A DNA stretch of 5,195 nt, from the NCBI GenBank assembly GCA_003132645.1, contig PKYM01000243.1:1-5195 (forward strand), given 5' to 3'. Below the pieces are notes generated by a model. That model was not told the DNA's origin. It made no database searches and saw nothing but the letters and a program-made list of their open reading frames with translations. Numbering within the stretch: the first letter of the stretch is position 1; every line of letters starts with the position of its first letter. This document shows, piece by piece, positions 1-5,086 of the stretch. Made by a program: the position numbers and the translations under genes. This DNA comes from Actinomycetota bacterium. Its GTDB lineage: Bacteria > Actinomycetota > Thermoleophilia > UBA2241.

Positions 1-22
1 CACACGCTGGCCACACGCTGGC
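1..22. repeat. 11-bp perfect tandem repeat, two copies
   Basis: The unit CACACGCTGGC occurs twice head to tail (1-11 and 12-22). The window begins exactly at a repeat unit, so the array may continue to the left. No function can be assigned. Confidence 0.7.
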
Positions 23-72
23 CGTACGTTCTGCCTCGTGTGCCAACGCCGCGGGGCGCCGTCGCCGGGGGT

Positions 73-107
73 TATCATTAGGCGGCAGGGCTAACAGGCC
101 CGCTGCC
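73..107 (+). promoter_or_regulatory. Possible promoter -10 and leader hairpin upstream of the kinase
   Basis: TATCAT (73-78) matches five of six bases of a sigma-70 type -10 box in an otherwise very GC-rich stretch, but no convincing -35 box sits 16-18 bp upstream. Just downstream, GGCAG (84-88) can pair with CTGCC (103-107) and GGC (89-91) with GCC (98-100), leaving a two-base bulge and a short loop. There is no U-tract, so this is not a standard terminator. Positions 1-162 hold no gene that I can support. Confidence 0.25.
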
Positions 108-162
108 TGCGGTGGCGGTCCAACTGCTCCAGGGTGCGGGCCGACGGAGGTGTCTCCACCTC

Positions 163-1704
163 ATGGCTTGGTCGGGGTCGGTCGCGAAGGTCGAGGGGCG
201 CCGTTTCGTTCGGGTGCTGCGCGGCGTCGTGTGGCTGCGCCGGCATCGCGATCTGGCGGTCACGCTCGCGGTGGCCGGCATCGCTGTGTCGTTCGCCCTC
301 GACCTTCTCATACCGGGGTACGCGATCGCCGGGTTTTACCTCGTGCCTCTTCTGCTCGTCGTTTTCGCCCTGCCCGAGCGTCGCGCGGTCGGGGCCGTCA
401 GCGTCGTCTGCCTGGGGCTGACCGTGGGCGCCATGATCCTCCAGGGTCGGGCGAACGTTCAGAACGTCCTGCTCGTCCTGTTCGGCGCTCTCGCGGGCGC
501 CGGCCTGATCGCGCTCGGCTACCTCTACAACCGGTACGACCAGCTCTATGAGACCGAGCGCGTGACGACGGCGAGACTGCATTCGCTGACTGCGCAGGTG
601 CAGCGTTTGCAGGAGGTGTCGGTGCTCGACTCGGACCGGCCGCTTTCCGAGCTGCTGCTCGACATCGTCGTGCAGGCGCGGCAGTTCCTGGGCAGCGACG
701 GCGGCCGGCTGTTCCGGCTCGAGACCGCTGACGAGCTGCTCAGCCTGCAGGCGGCGGTCGGCCTGCCCGGCGACGACGGGGAGCTCTTGCCGGCGTTCGG
801 CCACGGCCCCCTGGGCCAGGCGCTCTCGGCGCGCCGACCGGTGGCGGTCGCCGATCTCGCCGCTTCCGGCAACGAGCACGACGGCGACAGTCCCGTCCCC
901 GTACAGCCGGACTACCGGGCCTGCCTGGCCGTGCCCCTGACTGTGCGCGACGACGTGTTCGGTGTGATCGCCCTCTACTACAGCGAGCCTCGGCCGTTCA
1001 GCGACGACGATCTTGGTCTCGCCTCGTCGTTCGGCGACCAGGCGGCGCTCGCCATCGAAAACGCGCGGCTGCGCGAACAGATGGAGCGCAGCGCCGTGGC
1101 CGCCGAGCGTTCCCGGCTGGCGCGTGAGCTCCACGACTCCGTGACGCAGTCGCTGTTCGCAGCCAGCCTCACGGCCGAAGCACTCCTGGGAGCGTCAGAG
1201 CCAACATCGGCGCAGGCGCGGGAGGGTCTGCGCGACGTGCAGCGCCTGACGCGCGGGGCCCTCGCGGAGATGCGCGCGCTGCTCCTGGAGATGCGCCCCG
1301 GAGCTCTTGCGCAGTCGCCGCTCGGAGACCTGCTGGACCACGTCGTGCAGGCCACCCGGGCGCGCACCCGTATCGCCATCGAACTCACGGCCACCGCTCC
1401 GCGCCCACTGCCCCCCGACGTGACGATCGCGCTCTACCGCATCGCCCAGGAGGCCATGAACAACGTGGTGCGCCACTCCCAGGCCGGCAAGGCCTGGGCG
1501 ACGCTGACAGGCTCGGATGCAGCCGTGCAACTGGTCGTCGGTGATGACGGCCGGGGATTCGACCAAGCGGCCGTGGGACCCGAACAGCTCGGTCTGAGGA
1601 TCATGCGTGAACGGGCCGAGGCGGTGGGAGCGAGCCTCGTGATCGCCAGCGAGATCGGCCATGGTACCGTGGTCGGCGCCACGTGGTCGGCCGGACGGGG
1701 GTGA
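163..1704 (+). CDS. Membrane-anchored GAF-domain sensor histidine kinase (NarL-type, HisKA_3)
   Basis: This is a two-component sensor kinase of 513 residues that autophosphorylates on His and passes the phosphate to a response regulator, presumably the next gene. The N-terminus has four hydrophobic segments (about residues 31-49, 52-70, 75-93 and 100-121), so it sits in the membrane with little extracellular loop. A short coiled linker follows, then a GAF domain (about 158-301) and a HisKA_3 dimerisation/phosphoacceptor helix with the motif ARELHDSV (His324). The HATPase domain is complete: N box EAMNN (Asn434), G1 box DDGRGF (461-466) and G2 box GHGT (499-502). The start was chosen at ATG 163 because GGAGG lies at 146-150, 12 nt upstream; an in-frame GTG at 112 would add 17 residues but has no clear ribosome binding site. 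The ligand of the GAF domain is unknown. The regulator begins 4 nt after the stop, so the two are co-transcribed and probably translationally coupled. Confidence 0.93.
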   Translation: MAWSGSVAKVEGRRFVRVLRGVVWLRRHRDLAVTLAVAGIAVSFALDLLIPGYAIAGFYLVPLLLVVFALPERRAVGAVSVVCLGLTVGAMILQGRANVQNVLLVLFGALAGAGLIALGYLYNRYDQLYETERVTTARLHSLTAQVQRLQEVSVLDSDRPLSELLLDIVVQARQFLGSDGGRLFRLETADELLSLQAAVGLPGDDGELLPAFGHGPLGQALSARRPVAVADLAASGNEHDGDSPVPVQPDYRACLAVPLTVRDDVFGVIALYYSEPRPFSDDDLGLASSFGDQAALAIENARLREQMERSAVAAERSRLARELHDSVTQSLFAASLTAEALLGASEPTSAQAREGLRDVQRLTRGALAEMRALLLEMRPGALAQSPLGDLLDHVVQATRARTRIAIELTATAPRPLPPDVTIALYRIAQEAMNNVVRHSQAGKAWATLTGSDAAVQLVVGDDGRGFDQAAVGPEQLGLRIMRERAEAVGASLVIASEIGHGTVVGATWSAGRG

Positions 1705-1708
1705 GGGT

Positions 1709-2362
1709 GTGAGAGACGAAGCCGCAGCACAGCCCAAACGCATCAGGGTGATGATCGTCGACGACCACGAGCTCGTGCGCAGCGGGCTGGAGAGCATCCT
1801 GCGGCTCTTCGACGACATCGAGCTCGTGGCGCAGGCCGACAGTGGAGCGGGGGCGGTGAGGTCGTGCGGCGAGACGCAGCCCGACGTGGTCCTCATGGAT
1901 CTGGTCATGCCAGGCATGAACGGCGTCGCCGCGACCGAGGAGATCCTCCGTGAGCACCCTCACACCAGGGTGCTCGCCCTCACGAGCTTCTCGGACGAGG
2001 AGCTGCTCGAGGGCGCGCTGCGCGCTGGGGCGATCGGCTACCTCCTGAAGAACATCACGGGGCAGCAGCTCGCCGACGCCATCCGCGGCGCACAGGCCGG
2101 CAGGTCGACCCTCGCTCCCGAAGCCGCCGCGGCGTTGATCCACAAGGTCTCGACGCCGGAGTCCCCCGGCGGCGACCTCACGCGGCGCGAGCGCCAGGTG
2201 CTGGCCCTGGTCGCCGAAGGGCTGTCCAACGCCGAGATCGCCGACCGGCTCGTGATCAGCCGGTCCACCGCCAAGACGCACGTCAGCAGCGTCATCGCCA
2301 AGCTCGGCGCCTCGAGCCGCACCGAAGCCACCGCGATCGCCTTGCGCCACCGCCTCATCTAG
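1709..2362 (+). CDS. NarL/FixJ-family response regulator (REC plus LuxR-type HTH)
   Basis: This is a 217-residue DNA-binding response regulator. The receiver domain comes first: acidic pair Asp18-Asp19 in MIVDDHE, phosphoacceptor Asp64 in [10 protein letters not shown], switch Thr92 in LALTSF, and conserved Lys114 in GYLLKN. The C-terminal LuxR/GerE helix-turn-helix spans about 156-214, with the typical [22 protein letters not shown] opening. The length is normal for the family. Start: GTG 1709 places the start 4 nt after the kinase stop with GTGAGG just before it; an in-frame ATG at 1661 would overlap the kinase by 44 nt, and ATG 1751 would cut into the first receiver strand. Its cognate kinase is almost certainly the gene before it. 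Targets cannot be read from sequence; the adjacent universal stress genes are the obvious candidates. The last six codons including the stop are duplicated just downstream (see repeat). Confidence 0.93.
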   Translation: MRDEAAAQPKRIRVMIVDDHELVRSGLESILRLFDDIELVAQADSGAGAVRSCGETQPDVVLMDLVMPGMNGVAATEEILREHPHTRVLALTSFSDEELLEGALRAGAIGYLLKNITGQQLADAIRGAQAGRSTLAPEAAAALIHKVSTPESPGGDLTRRERQVLALVAEGLSNAEIADRLVISRSTAKTHVSSVIAKLGASSRTEATAIALRHRLI

Positions 2363-2379
2363 CGCCACCGCGTCATCCA
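2344..2379 (+). repeat. 18-bp imperfect tandem duplication across the regulator stop codon
   Basis: Positions 2344-2361 and 2362-2379 match at 16 of 18 bases. The unit is six codons long and in frame with the regulator. Copy 1 encodes its last residues (Arg-His-Arg-Leu-Ile) and the TAG stop; copy 2 would read Arg-His-Arg-Val-Ile-Gln, with CAG where copy 1 has TAG. Confidence 0.8.
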
Positions 2380-2398
2380 GCGCGATCCCCGGCCCGCT

Positions 2399-2430
2399 GG
2401 CCGACCAAAAGATCGGCCGACCGGCCGACC
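2399..2430. repeat. Three GGCCGACC direct repeats with an embedded inverted repeat
   Basis: GGCCGACC occurs at 2399-2406, 2415-2422 and 2423-2430, that is with start-to-start spacings of 16 and 8 bp. GGCCGA (2399-2404) is also complementary to TCGGCC (2413-2418), giving a 6-bp stem with an A-rich 8-nt loop. No U-tract follows, so a factor-independent terminator is not well supported. It lies in the 222-nt gap between the response regulator and the first stress protein, which makes an operator or a messenger end both possible. Confidence 0.5.
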
Positions 2431-2520
2431 GTAGAACCGTCCGGCCGCACGATGTGAGCGGCCACTCTCCTCGTTAGTCTTGTCTCATATGGCAAGGGGC
2501 GCGCCCGCCGCCGGCGGGCC

Positions 2521-2584
2521 GACGGACCCAAGCGCGTGTCACCGGGTCTCGGCTCGATGGCGCACACGAAAGGGGGCGGGGAAC
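2521..2584 (+). repeat. Leader of stress protein 1, copy A of a duplicated leader
   Basis: This stretch aligns over its whole length, with small gaps, to 3591-3656, the stretch just before the second stress protein. Shared blocks are GTCACCG, TCGG, CGATG and AAAGGGGGCGG, in the same order and nearly the same spacing, ending at the start codon. The AGGGGG part serves as the ribosome binding site. Confidence 0.65.
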
Positions 2585-3058
2585 ATGTTCGAGAGAATCG
2601 TCCTTGCCGTCGACAGCTCGGACCAGGCAAGAGGCGCAGTCGCCGCCGCGATTGACCTCGCCAAGAAATCCCGCGGCGAGGTCCTCATCGTCCACGTGCA
2701 CGATCTGGGGTTGACGTCTCGCGAGACGGTCGACCTGGAAACGCTGGACGAGGTGCGCCTTCTCACCCAGGCGGTTCTCGACGTGGTGACGAAGCATGGC
2801 GTGGAGGCGCGCAGCGAGCTCAGGGCCGCCAAGTCCACCGACGTGGCCAAGGAGATCCTGCACGCCGCCAAGGGCTTCGGCGCCGACGCGATCGTGCTTG
2901 GGTCGCGGGGACTCGGGGAGTTCGCCGGAGTGCTGCTGGGCAGCGTCGCACACAGGGTGATCCAGCTCGCCGGCTGCCCGGTCGTTGTGGTCCGCGCCGA
3001 CGCGGCCGCCGCCGCTCTCCATGGTCGACCCGAGGGAAAGGCGGTCGCCGCGGCGTGA
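2585..3058 (+). CDS. Universal stress protein 1 (UspA family, ATP-binding type)
   Basis: This is a single-domain cytoplasmic universal stress protein of 157 residues, the usual family length. Strand 1 reads IVLAVD with Asp10, which contacts adenine in family structures. The nucleotide-binding signature G-2x-G-9x-G-S is intact (Gly106, Gly109, Gly119, Ser120), followed by the closing strand CPVVVV. Such proteins bind ATP and often form dimers that act in dormancy or stress; the exact role is unknown here. Start: ATG 2585 has AGGGGG at 2571-2576 and is matched exactly by the start of its paralogue at 3657. An in-frame ATG at 2489 would add 32 residues unlike any stress-protein N-terminus and is rejected. 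The protein is about two-thirds identical to the product of 3657-4127 by hand alignment; the two ends are most alike and the middle (about 55-85) has diverged. It ends in an Ala-rich tail. Confidence 0.93.
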   Translation: MFERIVLAVDSSDQARGAVAAAIDLAKKSRGEVLIVHVHDLGLTSRETVDLETLDEVRLLTQAVLDVVTKHGVEARSELRAAKSTDVAKEILHAAKGFGADAIVLGSRGLGEFAGVLLGSVAHRVIQLAGCPVVVVRADAAAAALHGRPEGKAVAAA

Positions 3059-3107
3059 CGTGATCGGGGTCGATGTCGGGTTCGAGACGCGATCGGAAAG
3101 GGGACGC

Positions 3108-3395
3108 ATGGACGGCATGTGTGAGCTCGTCTGCCTGAACGATATCGAGCGGCTCTACCGCGTGAAGCAGGCTCTCGCCGCCCGTGGCGTCGACGCCGAG
3201 GTCCGGGGCAGCTGGCTGGAGAGCGGGAACAGCGCGGGAGAATCCGGCGGACTGCGGCTCATGGTCCGGCCCCAGGATCTCGTGTACGCCCGTTGGATAG
3301 CCTACGCGGCTGGTCTCGACGTGTGGCCGGAAGAAAGCAGCGATGACGAGGGAGGCAAGACGCAGGCACGTCCGTCGCGCGGCCGGGCGGCATAG
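3108..3395 (+). CDS. Small DUF2007-like protein (putative signal-transducing)
   Basis: This is a soluble 95-residue protein. Residues 6-33 (ELVCLNDIERLYRVKQAL onward to DAEVRG) form a strand, helix, strand pattern, and LRLMVRPQDLVYARWIAY (49-66) supplies a further strand and helix. That is the layout of the DUF2007 family (small ferredoxin-like fold, strand-'VP..D...A..' helix). The function of that family is not established. The C-terminal 25 residues are polar and acidic then basic, and probably disordered. GGGGA at 3100-3104 supports ATG 3108; ATG 3117 (Met4) is an equally possible start. It lies 49 nt after stress protein 1 and 30 nt before the small membrane protein, which fits one transcript. 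The family assignment is by pattern only. Confidence 0.75.
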   Translation: MDGMCELVCLNDIERLYRVKQALAARGVDAEVRGSWLESGNSAGESGGLRLMVRPQDLVYARWIAYAAGLDVWPEESSDDEGGKTQARPSRGRAA

Positions 3396-3425
3396 GGGTC
3401 TTGCCGGCAAGGGAGGGCTTAGACC

Positions 3426-3629
3426 ATGAACCACATGGAACTCGTGGCGGCGGCGGCGGCGGCGGCGGCCGGCATCTTGGTCACGGTCGGCTCGATCGTG
3501 CTTGGAGCCTGGCTCGACCTCCGCCCCGGCCGGCGCGACCACGGGTCCCGCCAGGAGTCGCGAGACGCTGGGGGAGTCCGCCAAGCGGCGGACAGGCCCG
3601 AACCCGGTCACCGAGCATCGGTGCGATGA
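3426..3629 (+). CDS. Small single-pass membrane protein with poly-Ala helix
   Basis: This is a 67-residue hypothetical protein. Residues 5-29 are a continuous hydrophobic segment beginning with eight alanines (8-15) and continuing GILVTVGSIVLGAW, which reads as one transmembrane helix or an uncleaved signal anchor. The rest (32-67) is polar and rich in Arg, Asp, Gln and Pro, likely a disordered tail. GGGAGG at 3411-3416 lies 9 nt before ATG 3426, a good ribosome binding site, which argues for a real gene. The alternative frame over the same repeat (Gly-rich) has no comparable signal. The last third of the coding region coincides with the duplicated leader of stress protein 2, so the tail sequence may be under nucleotide rather than protein constraint. 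I recognise no family. Confidence 0.6.
   Translation: MNHMELVAAAAAAAAGILVTVGSIVLGAWLDLRPGRRDHGSRQESRDAGGVRQAADRPEPGHRASVR
3446..3469 (+). repeat. (GGC)8 trinucleotide repeat inside a coding region
   Basis: Eight uninterrupted GGC units encode the poly-Ala start of the small membrane protein (read as GCG codons, the last Ala being GCC). Whole-unit slippage changes the Ala count without shifting the frame. Confidence 0.9.
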
Positions 3630-3656
3630 CGGACCAGGGAAAGGGGGCGGCGGAGC
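3591..3656 (+). repeat. Leader of stress protein 2, copy B of a duplicated leader
   Basis: This aligns with 2521-2584 (copy A). Unlike copy A, its first 39 nt are also the coding end of the small membrane protein (codons up to the TGA at 3627-3629). AGGGGG at 3642-3646 is the likely ribosome binding site, about 10 nt before ATG 3657. Confidence 0.65.
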
Positions 3657-4127
3657 ATGTTTGAGAGGATCCTCCTGGCCGTCGACACCTGGGATCAGGC
3701 GAAGGGGGCAGTGGCGACTGCGATCGACCTCGTCACCAAGTCCCGCGGCGAGGTTCTCATCGTCCATGTGCACGACACCGGCCTCGTGTCTCGCGAGACC
3801 GTCGATGAGACGCAGGCGGAGGCTCGACTTCTCACCGCGGCCACCTTCGGCGTGCTGGCAAAGAGGACGACGAGAGCGCTCGGCGGTCTCAGGGTAGCCC
3901 AGTCTGCCGGGGTGGCGAGACAGATCCTGCACGAGGCCAAGGACTTCGGCGCCGACACCATCGTGCTGGGCTCGCGGGGGCTTGGAGGCTTCGCCGGACT
4001 GCCGCTGGGCAGCGTTGCGCACAGGGTGATCCAGCTGGCGGACTGCCCGGTCGTCGTGGCTCGTGTCGCCGAGACGACCGGTGCGGTCCACGCTCGAGAC
4101 GAGGGACGGACGGCGACCGTGGCCTGA
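3657..4127 (+). CDS. Universal stress protein 2 (UspA family, paralogue of protein 1)
   Basis: This is a 156-residue single-domain universal stress protein. Asp10 in LLAVD and the signature G-2x-G-9x-G-S (Gly105, Gly108, Gly118, Ser119) are intact, so nucleotide binding is expected. The N-terminal 50 residues and the segment from about 85 to 135 are nearly the same as in stress protein 1, including GEVLIVHVHD and GSVAHRVIQL, whereas about 52-82 has drifted and lost one residue. This, with the matching leaders, shows a local duplication. Because the ATP site is conserved and the central helix region is not, I infer that the two copies differ in partner or dimer surface rather than in chemistry. 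The start codon is unambiguous by comparison with the paralogue. It starts 27 nt after the small membrane protein ends. Confidence 0.93.
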   Translation: MFERILLAVDTWDQAKGAVATAIDLVTKSRGEVLIVHVHDTGLVSRETVDETQAEARLLTAATFGVLAKRTTRALGGLRVAQSAGVARQILHEAKDFGADTIVLGSRGLGGFAGLPLGSVAHRVIQLADCPVVVARVAETTGAVHARDEGRTATVA

Positions 4128-4206
4128 CGCCGGCGAGGTCGAGTCGCTTTTCGAAGAGGGACGCGCGGTACGGGCTACGGAGGAGTGCGCCGGCGTGGAG
4201 GGCGCG

Positions 4207-4815
4207 ATGAGTGAGTTCAGCGACGAACAGCTGGTCGACTTCGTCCTCGGCCTGGGAGCAGACGACGGGCTCGCGGATGCAGTTCGCGCACAGCCCGAGC
4301 TGCGCCGCCGCTGCGGCGCCCTGAAGTCCGAGCTGTGCCGCCTCGAAGAAGAGCTCGCGGAGCTCGTCGAGACCGACCCGCACGACATCTTGGCGAAGGC
4401 GTCGTGGCGCATCCTCCTGGCGGCGGACGGGTCTGCCGCTGCGCGCAGAGTGACGCTGGCCGCCCTCGCCCTCGCCCAGCGAAGCGACGGCGTGGTCGAG
4501 GTGTTGCACGTCTGCGAGTCGAGGCTGGGGGGCTGGGCCGGCGCCGTCGCCGGCGAGACGCCGGCCGAGGCGGCCGCCCTGATCGCCCCGATCCTCGGCG
4601 AGCTGCATGGCCGTGGGGTCATGAGCCGTGGGCAGCTGCGCAGCGCGCCCGTCGGCCTTGTGGCCGGCAGCATCCTCGCGGAAGCCGAGGAGATCGCGGC
4701 CGACATCATCGTGATCGGCTCGAGCACCTCGTCGCGGTGGTCGACCCTCTGGGGAGCGCCCAGGGTCGGCGCGAGCGTCGTCAGGAATGCCGGCTGCCCC
4801 GTGCTCGTCGTCTGA
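4207..4815 (+). CDS. Helical N-terminal domain fused to a degenerate universal stress domain
   Basis: This is a 202-residue protein with two parts. Residues 1-55 are helical and charged: FSDEQLVDFVLG, then an acidic turn, then QPELRRRCGALKSELCRLEEELAEL. The layout recalls the N-terminal domain of anti-sigma factors (zinc-binding HC2-like), but the two Cys of the usual CPxCR motif are Gln and Leu, so no zinc site is present. Residues 67-202 are a universal stress domain: RILLAADGS (Asp74), VVEVLHV, DIIVIGSS and closing strand CPVLVV. The nucleotide signature has decayed: Gly171 is followed by Thr174 instead of Gly, and Ala-Pro or Pro-Arg (184-186) replaces Gly-Ser. ATP binding is therefore doubtful. 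The start ATG 4207 has GGAGGG at 4197-4202, a short 4-nt spacing; GTG 4195, with GGAGGAG at 4179-4185, is a good alternative that adds four residues. An in-frame ATG at 4063 would overlap stress protein 2 and is unlikely. Confidence 0.85.
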   Translation: MSEFSDEQLVDFVLGLGADDGLADAVRAQPELRRRCGALKSELCRLEEELAELVETDPHDILAKASWRILLAADGSAAARRVTLAALALAQRSDGVVEVLHVCESRLGGWAGAVAGETPAEAAALIAPILGELHGRGVMSRGQLRSAPVGLVAGSILAEAEEIAADIIVIGSSTSSRWSTLWGAPRVGASVVRNAGCPVLVV

Positions 4816-4867
4816 CGGAGCCCGCGATCGCCCGGCCTTCCGTTGCCTGCGTGCACGGCATGCGTGT

Positions 4868-4896
4868 TTGACGACGTCCGGGGTGTCCTCTAGTGT
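4868..4896 (+). promoter_or_regulatory. Candidate housekeeping promoter for the cobalamin unit
   Basis: TTGACG (4868-4873, five of six of the consensus -35) is separated by exactly 17 bp from TAGTGT (4891-4896), which fits the actinobacterial TAnnnT -10 box. Transcription would begin near 4903, just before the riboswitch P1 strand at 4907. This is the best-spaced promoter match that I saw in the window. It would separate the cobalamin gene from the stress cluster, whose last gene stops at 4815. Confidence 0.55.
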
Positions 4897-4906
4897 TGGC
4901 GGCGTT

Positions 4907-5053
4907 CTCCCGGTTCGCGGGAAGTCGGTGCAAGACCGGCGCTGCCCCGCAACTGTGACCGCAGACGAACGCCGCACACCGCCACTGCCCCGCGGGGTGG
5001 GAAGGCGCGGCAAGTAGGACGAAGCGGCAAGCCAGGACACCGTGGTCCGGGAG
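4907..5053 (+). promoter_or_regulatory. Cobalamin (B12) riboswitch
   Basis: The conserved core elements occur in order: GGGAA (4919-4923), CGGTG with its pairing partner CCGG around 4926-4939, GCTGCCCCGCAACTGT (4941-4956), TGGGAAGGC (4998-5006), and the B12 box AAGCCAGGACACC (5029-5041). CTCCCGG (4907-4913) is perfectly complementary to CCGGGAG (5047-5053), giving a 7-bp closing stem P1 directly outside the core. Adenosylcobalamin binding would be expected to repress expression of the next gene, as is standard for this class. The gene starts 34 nt after the end of P1, so translational control is more likely than termination; I saw no terminator hairpin with a U-tract. The context (cobalamin gene directly downstream) confirms the call. 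The box differs from the usual AGGAGACC at one base (AGGACACC). Confidence 0.95.
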
Positions 5054-5068
5054 TCACTGCGATGAACG

Positions 5069-5081
5069 CCTCGTGGGAGGG
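5069..5081 (+). promoter_or_regulatory. Ribosome binding site of the cobU-type gene with a possible masking hairpin
   Basis: GGGAGGG (5075-5081) lies 5 nt before GTG 5087. CCTC (5069-5072) can pair with GAGG (5077-5080) around a 4-nt GTGG loop, covering the core of the ribosome binding site. The stem is short, so it would need support from the upstream riboswitch fold. The ribosome binding site itself is secure; its masking is inference. Confidence 0.6.
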
Positions 5082-5086
5082 CTGCG

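Noticed and set aside
91..1134. A 347-codon minus-strand open frame antisense to the histidine kinase
   Set aside because: Composition is typical of a GC-driven shadow frame (Arg, Glu, Gln, His), no domain is recognisable, and the + strand frame encodes a complete kinase.
2489..2584. An N-terminal extension of stress protein 1 from ATG 2489
   Set aside because: The added 32 residues do not resemble the family, no good ribosome binding site precedes ATG 2489, and the paralogue starts exactly at the position matching ATG 2585.
2905..2924. A DosR-box-like stretch inside stress protein 1
   Set aside because: GGGACT is present but the symmetric half is missing, and the position is inside a conserved coding motif.
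3401..3664. Gly-rich 87-codon frame overlapping the small membrane protein
   Set aside because: It is the same GGC repeat read in another frame, gives no plausible fold, and overlaps the start of stress protein 2; the frame from 3426 has the ribosome binding site and the hydrophobic segment.
2820..4856. A 678-codon open frame on the minus strand across the stress cluster
   Set aside because: It lies antisense to four convincing genes with recognised domains, its translation is low-complexity Arg/Ser/Pro-rich, and the repeated segments in it are shadows of the duplicated stress genes. Long antisense frames are common at this GC content.
4816..4867. A possible terminator after the third stress protein
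   Set aside because: CGGA (4815-4818) and TCCG (4839-4842) can pair, but the stem is only about 4-5 bp, the interior does not continue the pairing, and no U-tract follows.
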